Part shown: positions 12,024-21,916 of the stretch, one piece after another | How the letters are laid out: each line of letters begins with the position of its first letter | How positions within the stretch are numbered: position 1 is the first letter of the stretch | NCBI RefSeq assembly: GCF_030269925.1 | Contig: NC_085130.1 | Location: 7,328,501-7,392,500, forward strand | Direction: 5' to 3' | Length of the DNA stretch: 64,000 nucleotides | Origin: Bombyx mori | Lineage: Eukaryota > Arthropoda > Insecta > Lepidoptera > Bombycidae | Position numbers and translations under genes: made by a program | The notes under the pieces: generated by a model | What the model saw: only the letters and a program-made list of their open reading frames with translations | Told to the model about the DNA's origin: nothing | The model's database searches: none

Positions 12024-12464
12024 TTTTTTTTTATTGCTTAGATGTGTGGACGAGCTCACAGCCCACCTGGTGTTAAGTGGTCACTGAAGTCCATAGACAT
12101 CTACAACGTAAATGCGCCAACCACCTAGAGATATAAGTTCTAAGGCCTCAGTATAGTTATAACGGCTGCTCTACCCTTCAGACCGAAACGCATTACTGCT
12201 TCACGGCAGAAATAGGTAAGGCGGTGGTACCTACCCGCGCGGACTCACAAGAGGTCCTACCACCAGTAATTATGCAAATTATAATTCTGCGAGTTTGCTT
12301 TTTATTACACGATGTTATTCCTTCACCGTGGAAGTCAATCGTGAACATTTTTTGAGTACGTATTTCATTAGAAAAATTGGTACCCGCCTACGGGATTCGA
12401 ACACCGGTGCATCGCTACATACGAATGCACCGGACGTCTTATCCTTTAGGCCACGACGACTTCA
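12024..12464 (-). mobile_element. Bm1 SINE, near full length
   Basis: This is the only copy here with both halves. In sense orientation the head (complement of 12376-12464) has a tRNA-like pol III promoter: A-box-like TGGCCTAAAGGAT (12441-12453) and B-box-like GTGTTCGAATCCC (about 12391-12405). The body runs to the ACTGGTGGTAGG module (12024-12268) and ends in GCAATAAAA. Total about 440 bp, in agreement with the roughly 450 bp I recall for Bm1 of Bombyx. The head also contains a perfect 9-bp stem (CCGGTGCAT, 12404-12412 with 12425-12433). Confidence 0.8.
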
Positions 12465-12797
12465 TGCATGAGACAGGGGGCAGGCCGGTTTTGCATCAAC
12501 ATTCATTATGTTTTGAATAAATTGCAATATATATAAGAGCGAATATGAAAAATTTAGGCCACTTTTGCACTGACGGTTTCATATATCGTTCGCGGTGTGA
12601 CCATCTGAAATCGTGGCAATTTTTTTGTTTTTTTTACACACGACAGCTGCTAGACGCTTACGTAAATACGAAAGCGCTCTATGCAAATGTCCGTGGTAAA
12701 TGTAGTGATAATGTGGAACGATCCAAACGTTCAGACAATCTTAGAGTTCGGTCTTGAAGGGGTCTTGAGACGCTTAGGGTAGAAAAGTAACTATATT

Positions 12798-12915
12798 GAG
12801 TGAGACCTTAGAACTCATTATCTCGAGGTGGGTGGCGGCGTTTACATTGTAGATGTCTATGGGCTCCGGTAACCACTCCACACCAGGCGGGCTGTGAGTT
12901 CTTCCACCCATCTCT
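12798..12915 (+). mobile_element. Bm1-type SINE fragment without tail
   Basis: From GTGAGACCTTAGAACTCATT to TTCTTCCACCCATCTC. It lacks the AATAAA tail and runs into GC-rich sequence of unknown origin. Confidence 0.7.
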
Positions 12916-13392
12916 ATGCGGGACGCAGACTTTGGGAGCGGACCGCGGCCCCAAAGGATGAGACATTACAATACCCCGCTAAGTGTTTTTTTGTTTTTGT
13001 TTTTCAATTAGTACCTAGTCTCTGTTTCGTTTTGCGGCAAATATAATGATAAATAAATGATTCTCACGTCGATCAGACATAAATAACGCGATATAAGTTC
13101 GACCTTGTACGTAGAATAAAATTGCTTGTTTTTAAATATACATAATTACATACGTTTACTTCCTGATTATAACAAATTTGTTTGCACGTCGAAGCAATTG
13201 TAAGTATAAGGCAGATTTTTACTTAAGAAGGTGACGACCGCAATGTGCTGGTACAATATCCATTATCCGGTGATTCATTCAATTGCCTAGCAACAACTAG
13301 GGGTAGAGATGGCCTCATGTGGCTCTAAGCCTTGTGCTTCCGTTTTTTAACTGCTACGTCATTAGCGTATTTAGATGCTTCGTGGGTATGTT

Positions 13393-13504
13393 TAATGTCA
13401 TTTGTTACTTTATAGAGAGAGAGACAGAGAGAGAATACTGGTACTTACTAATGTCATTTGTTACTTTCTAGAGAGAGAGACAGAGAGAGAATACTGGTAC
13501 TTAC
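13393..13504. repeat. 56-bp tandem duplication
   Basis: Two units at 13393-13448 and 13449-13504 with one mismatch, each containing GAGAGAGAGACAGAGAGAGA. Slippage at the GA repeat is the likely cause. Confidence 0.9.
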
Positions 13505-13508
13505 TTTA

Positions 13509-13753
13509 ATGGTGGTAGGACCTCTTGTGAGTCCGCGTGGGTAGGTACCACCGCCCCGCCTATTTCTGCCGTGAAGCAGTAATGCGTTTCGGTTTGAAGG
13601 GTAGGGCAGCCGTTGTAACTATACTTGAGACCTTAGAACTTATATCTCAATGTGGGTGGCGCATTTACGTTGTAGATGTCTATGGGCTCCAGTAACCACT
13701 TAACACCAGGTGGGCTATGAGCTCGTCCACCCATATAAGCAATAAAAAAAAAA
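13509..13753 (+). mobile_element. Bm1-type SINE, headless copy
   Basis: AATGGTGGTAGGACCTCTTG to AAGCAATAAAAAAAAAA. It follows directly on the 56-bp tandem duplication at 13393-13504. Confidence 0.82.
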
Positions 13754-14035
13754 TCCAGGACTTGAAAAAAATAATTGTCTTGCATTAAATTCTTTAACCG
13801 TTCGAATCCTTATCGGCAACTGGAAATTGCGTTATGATAAAGCTTATCGTGCGCGATCTTGATTAGTCGAATGCGTTCTCGAACGCTGGAAAAGTCAGGT
13901 CCAAAGATTTCATAATAATATAATGCGGTGTAGACATCACGTCCGGAGTACATTTATCATCAGTGCATGCATAGTGGAGAATCGAATCACTGTCACGCCT
14001 TCCGCTGCGCCGAGAAACCTGCTCGACAGACAAGG

Positions 14036-14128
14036 ATTTTTTAGGCTTAGATGGGTGTATGAGCTGACCTAGTGTTAAGTGGTTACTGAGCAACGCAAAT
14101 GCCGCCACGCAACTAGAGATACGAAGTA
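14036..14128 (-). mobile_element. Bm1-type SINE fragment
   Basis: TTTTTTAGGCTTAGATGGGTG then GTGTTAAGTGGTTACTGAG with small deletions; minus strand, 5' part missing. Confidence 0.6.
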
Positions 14129-14147
14129 GGTCTATATAGTAAAACGG

Positions 14148-14362
14148 CTTTTTTATTGATTAGATGTCTGAACGAGCTCACAGCTGGTGTTAAGTGGTTA
14201 TTGGAGCCCATAGACATGTACAACGTAAATGCGCCACCCACCTTGAGATATAAGTTCTAAGGTCTCAGGTATAGTTACAACGGCTGCCCCACCCTTCAAA
14301 CCGAGAGGCGTTTCAGCTTCGCGGCAGAAATTTCCGGAATGGCGGCACCTACCCGTGCGGGT
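14148..14362 (-). mobile_element. Bm1-type SINE, truncated
   Basis: T-run, ATTGATTAGATGTCTGAACG through to ACCTACCCGTGCGGG. It lacks the last part toward CCACCAGT. It follows a second fragment in the same orientation 20 bp upstream. Confidence 0.75.
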
Positions 14363-15433
14363 AATCAGAAATAATAAAGTAACGACGTACAATCAGTAAT
14401 TAGGTTTTTTTTTATAAAGTTTTATAAAATGCGCCGAGGCTCAACAAACAAACATTTGATTCAATCGTAATAACATTGGAATCAAGGGTCGTTTGTTTTT
14501 AAAGGAGTTAAATGCAGATAGTGCGAATACCTTCCTAGACGGAATCGGTTCGATTGAGTACGAGTTAATTGCCGCACCGTTATGGAGTGAGAATGTACGT
14601 AATCTAGTCTAGATGCAATAGGGACTTTAATGTATTGTTGATTTCCTTTTATTGATGCGACAGTAAAGAACAATCTCGAAATGCTAAAATTCTGAATGTT
14701 TTTTTTTTTTTGTCTACCCACTATTTTGCGTAAGGAACCTTCATTTTCGCGGTGCTAAAGGTCGAGTTTCATATGTCAGACTTCTTTGTAGCGGCTATGC
14801 TAAACGTGCAGCAAATATTTATTTTATTCTTTTATTAAAAAACAATTAAACGATCATGAGTTGTTCGTAGTCAACACTTCAATTTCTTACAAATCTCCGT
14901 TGCATAATGTCGAGGGCACGGATCGAACCTTGAACTGAGTTTTGACGGATCGTGAAACTAAATATTTTTATACAGAAACGTTTTAAACTAATTGTCGTTG
15001 ATTGTTTTGTTTTAAATAAAAATTTAAATTACTAATCGAAACAATCCAAAGTGTTTGTTAAGAAAAATTAAATAGGATTTGTGTCTTAGATTCCTTCGTT
15101 CTGTCAAATTAATTAGATTGTCATGTGTCATTCGAAGTTTCGGTCGTTAAACTTTTTCTAAAGTAATGTAGGGAGGTATAAAGTATTATCTGTGCTAGGT
15201 ATTTTCAATGTGACTACAGAATTTACGGATAAAATTATATGCGTGTACACTTTAGTTGGTTTAACTAAAAATGCAAAAAAAGGTTAAGGCTATCTGTTGT
15301 ATGGCAATGCTTCAATGGACGTCGTATTGGAATCGATAGCGAAAATATTTCTGTTAGATGACTATCTGAGGCAAACTTGCGCGAGGGGGTCGGCTGTCAA
15401 CTGTTCGCACGAAATATGAGCTCGTGTATTATT

Positions 15434-15685
15434 TATTTTTTTCGTACCTAAGTTGATGGTCTAGAGTCTAGAGAGACCATATCAGCGTCACCGGGCTGTG
15501 GTGAGCTTACGGGGATCAAACCTGACGTTGTTGCTAACACGAACCCTAGCAAGACCCGTGCTTCGCAGAATCTACCACCGGATCGGAAACGCGACCCACT
15601 GAGAAGATCCGGCGAGAAACTCAGTGGGCTGTGTCTGTGGTTTAATTTACTCGCCGAGCCCTTCGTCGCAAGCAACGGGTTCGAA
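15434..15685 (-). mobile_element. Stem-loop LINE tail
   Basis: T-run, CGTACCTAAGTTGATGG to GCAAGCAACGGGTTCG; stem-loop intact (CCCACTGAG/CTCAGTGGG). Confidence 0.72.
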
Positions 15686-15813
15686 ACTATTATTCTTAAA
15701 AATATATACTAGTTTTAAATTCTAATAATTCAGTCGTACAACTTGCCTTTTATATATATACGAAAGGGGACAAGTGTACGCAGAATTCAAATACATATTG
15801 TTTATTATTCCCA

Positions 15814-15861
15814 TTGTAGACAGGCTTTGCATATGACCCACCTGATGGTGAGTGGTTACTT
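15814..15861 (-). repeat. Fragment of GGTAGGCAGCGGC-type tail
   Basis: TTGTAGACAGGCTTTGCATA and GACCCACCTGATGGTGAGTGG match the 3' part of this family. Confidence 0.5.
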
Positions 15862-18264
15862 CGTTTTAATGATATTCCAATGCAATTGAAACTCTACACT
15901 ACCGCTGGACGGTTTTTTTAAGATTCTGTACGCTCCAATGATCGCTTAGCACCTGTTGTGGCGTAAACTCAGATCTCTGCAGAAAAATATCACGTAAGTT
16001 TTCTTAAAAATGTGACACGGCATGTTTTCAAACAAAATTCTAAACTGTGGAACGAAAATATTGTATTTTTGTACGTTACAAGAATATTGTATTTTTAAAA
16101 TAAACAATTGTGTACACTAATGTTAATAGCCCGAAGGTTGATAACTTCGAATCCCACGTGAACTAACACTTTATTGCGGTGTCACCTTCGTTACACGCGC
16201 ACATGAAAATAGAACGAGATAACTATATATACACGTCTGTGCACGAAAGAGACAGCAATACACGATTTGCCTAGACCGTGCGAATGTCGTGCACCTCTCG
16301 ATGATGTTTTCCATTATTGTTTTTTGATAAGGCATTCCAAATGAAATTCAGTCTTTGTGTTTCGCAATTAAGAGTCATTATTTCATGAGGCTTAGAATGG
16401 AGATATAGTGGTACAAGTTTAAATTTTTAAACTCCTGAATTTAATAGTAATTTTTGAAATATTGACTATTGTCTTTCTTTTTCAAAATTGGATAAGATGA
16501 TTTGTAGATAAAATGAATATGTAATAGTAAAATTGTATGACCAGAAAATCGTGAAGTGGATAGAGGATTGATTTTTTTTTTGCTTACAGTGGGACGTCCA
16601 TTACAATAATTTGATAATTAGATAAATATGTTGCAATACTCAAAATTCTATTGCGTTAAAACAGCTAACGTCAAACCTTTAATAATATCAGTATAATAAA
16701 GCCGATGAATCACCGAAATATACAACTTAAAAAGGAAACCGCAGTTGTATTGAATGTATGTAGTACATCATGTGAAATAGTCTACCGAAAATGGCGCGCG
16801 CGCGCTCTCAATATTCAAAATGGCCGCATTTGGGTCATGGCGACCGCGGCGGTGCGACTACGGACCTTTTTTTTTAATTTACGTCAAATTTTCAGAGACA
16901 ACTGTGTTATAAATTAAATACCCATTTACAGAGTTCTGTTGTTCTTTCTAATTTTTTATTCGTGTGGTATTTTTGGGAAATAGGTCTATGGAAAAGTAAA
17001 AGAATTATATAATCAATGAAATTTTGGATCGATGACATGGAGTAGTGGCTAAGTGTTCAGTTAAGTTGGACTCCGAGTCTGTCTGCTTGCTGAATTATCG
17101 AATTCCTATTTAAAATCAGTAATACTTTCTTTCACGCATGAAAAGTAGGGCAACCGGTATTGAAATTTAGAGGCTATTTCGGCTGATGGTGGGATTCTCG
17201 GGTGGCGTTTATGAGCTCCGTGAGCACTAAGTAGCGGTGACCCAATTTACTTAAGATCCTTAGGTAACTAAAATCAAGCTTAAACTTGGTATGAAGTCTT
17301 TTCATATCATATGCTGTGTATATATTTGTGATGTGTTTTCTTCGTGTTCATCAACAATCATTCATATTTCCCGATAGTGCCGTTGCCGTATTTTAACCTC
17401 AAACGAGCGATTAAAGTTTCAAAATTCTGCTACCGACATCGCGATCTTCATGCTACGCTACGCTGAGATTTCGCAAAGGCGAGAACAAGGTCAAATAAAA
17501 TATTAGTTTTTTCTTTTACGTTAACTGTACTCCTAACTCCGCTTTAAACTGTTGTGCGGGTCAAGTATATAGTAGGTACGTCGTGTTACCATCGAGTTAC
17601 GTGACATTGAACATGCATGTTTAAAACGTGATCTCTGTGTTGCACTCTCAGGAGTTTGTGATTTTCGTGAATCGATTTTATATTTGTAAGAGTTTTGTTC
17701 TAGAAAACTAAAGAGATACGTTTTGTTTTTCTTGAATTTGTCGATATGAATAACAAGCTGAGAACGCCATTAAAGTACTGTTGACAAAAACACACAGGTA
17801 TTTTTTTTGTTCCGTTTAGAACGTTCTTTGGATTGATTCGTCGGACTAATGTGTAATATTGTAAAGACATTGCGTATATGAATGATATTGTTTTTTTTGA
17901 CCGAAGTGTTTTCGAATGATCATCATAACTTGTCGTTTCATTGCCAACTTTGATCCGACTAATGAGCCCGTTTGTTACCAAGTCAAGTTTCGGTCGAAGC
18001 GTCCTTTCCTTCAGAATTTGCAAATTATTTTCTAGTCGCTAGTGTTTTCCTGTTTCACGTTCAATGGTAAAGTTAAATAATAAAAAAAAGTGGGTACTTC
18101 TGATTAAAACGTTTTTTTTAAACAATTTAACTTTGTAAGAAAATTGGGTTGAATTATACAGAACTATAGGTGATTTTATTTTATTCTGGTATGCGATCGG
18201 ACGAAGCTCATGGACAACACAAGGTTAATGCCCTTTTGAGACATTCGGATGTCTTAATGGTATT
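15862..18264. other. Intron DNA without recognised genes
   Basis: AT-rich, apart from a CpG-rich patch near 16785-16860 with GGCGCGCGCGCGC. A 107-codon minus-strand ORF at 17700-18023 has no recognisable motif. Nothing else seen. Confidence 0.6.
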
Positions 18265-18283
18265 GAAATAACGTTTATAACCT

Positions 18284-18730
18284 TTTTTTTTTTTTTTTTT
18301 AACGCTGGGGAATCCATTTACGGATACCCGGTCCGGGGGGGGTAACGAACCGGGTTATGTCGGACTCCGGCGCCTCCTGAGAGGAAGAGGGGGACGAGAA
18401 GGTCCTCCACCTCCCCGAATTCCTCGCAAGAGACTACGCCTTGAAAAAGGCGCGCGAAGCACTTGCCCCGCAGAACGACTACCGACTAAACCCCATCGAG
18501 CTCCACCACACCAGCTACACCAGACATACGGTACCGCAGTGCGCGCCGAAAGTCCGCCTTCGCCGGTACCCGTCCTGATGATAAGACGGGATTTCATCTC
18601 CGGGAAAATCCCGAAGGACGTCATTTCGGGAGATACACCGTGGGCGGCGCACAGGAGCCACCTTGCACCGCCCCACCACCGGACCGACAGTCGAGTACCG
18701 GGCGCCCCCGCACCCGCCACCTGATAGTCC
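18284..18730 (-). other. LINE 3' UTR and poly(A)
   Basis: A 447-bp segment between the ORF2 stop and the target duplication. It ends, in element sense, in about 17 A residues after CCCCAGCGTT. A C-run flanked by complementary CCCGGT/ACCGGG arms lies near 18327-18354 and may form a stem close to the 3' end, where R1-type reverse transcriptases bind their RNA. Several minus- and plus-strand ORFs here are shadows of GC-rich sequence. Confidence 0.75.
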
Positions 18731-21700
18731 CTACGGGGGCTGAGCGGGAGCTTCACGCCCGCGCCGGCCATCCCGCCTTCTGCGCTGAGGTGCTGAAGAG
18801 GGATCCCACTCCCTTTCACGCTCCTCAGCCTCACGGGACGCCATTACCAGGTCACAAAACCTGGCCATGGCCTCCCACGAGCCCTGATCCTCTAACATGC
18901 GGGCGACGACAGCCGGCAGGGAGAGGTTTCTCCCCAGCACCGCGACGAGATCTCGCCGCGAGTGCTCCCAACGCGGGCACGTTTCGAGCGCGTGCTGCGC
19001 GTCATCGTCCGGGTGCCCGCACTGGTGGCAGCCCGGGTGTGGCTCTCTCCTGCAGACCTTCCACAGGTACCTCCCGAAACAGCCATGTCCCGAGAGGACC
19101 TGCGCAAGGTGAAAGGAGAGTACGCCGTGACGCCGATCCGACCATGCCTCCAGCACGGGCACCAGGGCCTCGAGGGTGCGCCGGCGGGTGACCGAAGTTT
19201 GGCCAAGTTCTTTCAGCAATCGCTCTCTCCACTTAGCGTATGCTACATGACGCGCAGCACGCCTCCACCGACCGACAGCCGACGGGCCGGGCGACCGCCC
19301 CCGACTCAAGGCCTGCGCCTTACGCCGATATACCGCAGCCAAGATTTCGGCCTCGAGGTCCCAGGGTAGGGATCCGGCGAGAGCGCAGGCCACATCTTGA
19401 GAGATGGTGCGGTACCCCCTGATGACCCTCACCGCAAGCGCCCGCTGAGCTCTATGCAGCAGAGCCGCGTTTCTCGCGGAGAGTGCGGGCGACCACACGG
19501 GAGCACCGTACAGGGCCATACTGCGCACCACCCCAAGGTACAGTCGCCGAGTACCGGCGCTGCATCCTCCGACGTTGGGAAGAAGACGGGTCAGCGCACC
19601 TGCCGCCCCCATGAGCCTCGGAACCAGCGCTTTAAAATGGTGGTCGAATCTCCATTTGCTGTCCAGCACGAGGCCCAAATACTTGAGCTTCGGCTGGACA
19701 GCAATGGTGACACCCCCGACTACGAGATTCGCGCCATGAGGTGGCCCTTTCCGAGCTGAGTGGAAGCACACTGCTTCGGATTTTTGGAGGGCCACCTCGA
19801 GGCCGAGTCTCTTTATTCGTCTTACCACAGTTGCCACTGCAGCCACAACCAGGACGGCTGCTGACCGGTAGTCGTCTCCGCGAGCCGTCACCAGCGTGTC
19901 GTCAGCGTAGCAAATCACTTCGACGCCAGGCAGGTTAGCCCCGCGGAGGACCCAGTCAAAGCCTATATTCCAAAGGAGTGGACCCAATACCGACCCTTGT
20001 GGAACCCCACGCGACACTGTTTTTCGTCCCCACCCACTCCACTCGGGGAAGATCACCGCCCGCCCCGAGAGATAATCCTCAATCAAATTACGGAGACCGG
20101 TGGGGACGCGGTGAAACCGTAATGACTCCACGATCGTGCTCCAGGGGATCGTGTTGAAAGCGTTGGCAATATCAATCGACACAGCCAACAGTACACCTCC
20201 CCCAGAGCACGCCTGGTCGGAAAGATCGCGGACCCGTAAGACCGCGTCCACGGTCGACCGACCTCTCCGGAAGCCATATTGGTTGGACGCGAGATCCGGC
20301 CCAATGTTCTCCAGGTGCTGAACAAGACGCCCGGCAACCACACGCTCAAGGAGCTTACCGGCCTCGTCCAACACTACTATCGGGCGATACCCGGAGGGCT
20401 CGTCTCTAGGGCGACCGTCCTTCGGGATAAGCACCAGCCGGCCCGTGCGCCACGGCTCCGGGAACCTGCCCTCGCGGAGGCACCTGCTAAACAGCCTTCG
20501 AAGTGCAGGTCCCAAACCATCCTCAGTTAAAGCGAGAGCCCATGCTCGACTCGACAGGCCGTCGGGGCCTGGTGCTGTACGCTTCACGCGCATCCTCGCC
20601 ACTGCCGCCTCAAATTCCGCCTGGGACACACCTTCCAGCTCTCCGCCGTCAGCGACCTGCGCCGTTGCCATTACAGGGGGGATGAAGGCCGTTCGGGATG
20701 AGTCCGGAAATAGACCCCCGACCACCCGGTGCAATGTCTCGGGCGTCAGTGTGCTGGTCGTAGGGGGAGCCCATGGGCGAAGCGCATTGCGCGCTAGCCT
20801 GTAGGGCCGCCCCCACGGATCGCGATCAAGCGAGGCGAGCAGATCATTCCAAGCGGTTTCCTTCGCCTCTCTGATGGCTGTGCAAAGGGCCCTCACCTCC
20901 GTTCTGTACACCTCATAAAGGCGGTCCTCCTCCTCAGGGTCACGATGCGTCCTTCGACGTCGGCTTCGTTGGTACGCACGTCGACTGACGTTGCAGGACT
21001 GGCGCAGGTTGGCGATCTCATCAGTCCACCAGTATACGCGGCGCTTAGGAGCTAGAGCTCTGACGCGAGGCATAGCGGCATCGCATACCCGCGACATTGC
21101 CTCGCGCATACGCTCCGCCCCCACGCTTACATTCATCGGCTCACCGAGGGAATCGAGGCGCCAGGCCTGGACGACAGCCGCCTCATTCAGCCGTTCGACA
21201 TCGAGACGCTTCTGGGCCCAACGAGGACCCTCCACGTCGCCGCCGCAGAATAAAGAAGTTGATGTCACTTCTGGGGCTACAGCAATGCTGAAACGGATGT
21301 AGCGATGGTCGGAAAGCGTCTCCTCACCAACCATCACCGTCCAACCACGGATGCGACTCGCGACATCGGGAGATGCGAACGTGACGTCCACCACGGACCC
21401 GCCTAATCGTCTCACGCACGTAAGTTCCGTGCCACGATTCAGAATGACGAGGCCGCCTCCGACCAGCCACTCCTCCACCGCCGTTCCTCTGGGGCACGTC
21501 CTCGAGGAACCCCAAGCCAATGACTTGGCATTGTGGTCCCCAAGGACGAGAATCCGACGGGAATGTGACCTCCCAATGACGCGACCGAGCTCAAGGAGGA
21601 GGCCCTCAAACTCGGCGAGCGTCCTGTTGGGGGAGAAGTATACTCCCACCACGATCATCTCGGCCCAGAGGACGGCCACGAAGCCGCGACCCCTTTCAAC

Positions 21701-21916
21701 GAGGTCGAATCCGGGCGGAGCACCCACACAGCCACGCCTGACAATGGCAACCCGGCCGTCAAGGTCACCTGCCCAATCGGGACCCAAAAGGACCCGGTAC
21801 GGCTCTGCGACCACCGCAAGGTGAGTCAACCCTTCCGCCATGCTCTGAAACAAAAGATCTTGAGCTCTGGCGGAGTGATTGAGGTTCCCCTGGAGGAAAC
21901 GAAGGACGTCTGTCAT
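18731..21916 (-). CDS. LINE ORF2: APE endonuclease - reverse transcriptase (1061 aa)
   Basis: The open frame has an N-terminal apurinic-like endonuclease (about residues 1-210) with the catalytic signatures AEPY (E38), GDHNAK (126-131) and SDHRY (202-206). The reverse transcriptase (about 440-760) has LIPKDGRPRDEPSGYRPI, QYGFRRGRST, SIDIANAFNTIPW, VSRGVPQGSVLGP and the catalytic YADD (670-673). A C-terminal zinc motif C963-X2-C966-X8-H975-X4-C980 is typical of R1-clade ORF2. No RNase H domain is seen. The enzyme nicks target DNA and copies the element RNA onto it. All catalytic residues I can check are intact and there is no internal stop. The start ATG overlaps the ORF1 stop (ATGA), so translation by termination-reinitiation is likely. 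Confidence 0.95.
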   Translation of the reverse strand: MTDVLRFLQGNLNHSARAQDLLFQSMAEGLTHLAVVAEPYRVLLGPDWAGDLDGRVAIVRRGCVGAPPGFDLVERGRGFVAVLWAEMIVVGVYFSPNRTLAEFEGLLLELGRVIGRSHSRRILVLGDHNAKSLAWGSSRTCPRGTAVEEWLVGGGLVILNRGTELTCVRRLGGSVVDVTFASPDVASRIRGWTVMVGEETLSDHRYIRFSIAVAPEVTSTSLFCGGDVEGPRWAQKRLDVERLNEAAVVQAWRLDSLGEPMNVSVGAERMREAMSRVCDAAMPRVRALAPKRRVYWWTDEIANLRQSCNVSRRAYQRSRRRRTHRDPEEEDRLYEVYRTEVRALCTAIREAKETAWNDLLASLDRDPWGRPYRLARNALRPWAPPTTSTLTPETLHRVVGGLFPDSSRTAFIPPVMATAQVADGGELEGVSQAEFEAAVARMRVKRTAPGPDGLSSRAWALALTEDGLGPALRRLFSRCLREGRFPEPWRTGRLVLIPKDGRPRDEPSGYRPIVVLDEAGKLLERVVAGRLVQHLENIGPDLASNQYGFRRGRSTVDAVLRVRDLSDQACSGGGVLLAVSIDIANAFNTIPWSTIVESLRFHRVPTGLRNLIEDYLSGRAVIFPEWSGWGRKTVSRGVPQGSVLGPLLWNIGFDWVLRGANLPGVEVICYADDTLVTARGDDYRSAAVLVVAAVATVVRRIKRLGLEVALQKSEAVCFHSARKGPPHGANLVVGGVTIAVQPKLKYLGLVLDSKWRFDHHFKALVPRLMGAAGALTRLLPNVGGCSAGTRRLYLGVVRSMALYGAPVWSPALSARNAALLHRAQRALAVRVIRGYRTISQDVACALAGSLPWDLEAEILAAVYRRKAQALSRGRSPGPSAVGRWRRAARHVAYAKWRERLLKELGQTSVTRRRTLEALVPVLEAWSDRRHGVLSFHLAQVLSGHGCFGRYLWKVCRREPHPGCHQCGHPDDDAQHALETCPRWEHSRRDLVAVLGRNLSLPAVVARMLEDQGSWEAMARFCDLVMASREAEEREREWDPSSAPQRRRRDGRRGREAPAQPP

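Noticed and set aside
12376..12464. Possible tRNA gene
   Set aside because: A and B boxes are present but the sequence cannot fold as a tRNA and continues into a SINE body.
17700..18023. 107-codon minus-strand ORF
   Set aside because: No recognisable motif, AT-rich, no supporting signal; a chance ORF cannot be excluded.
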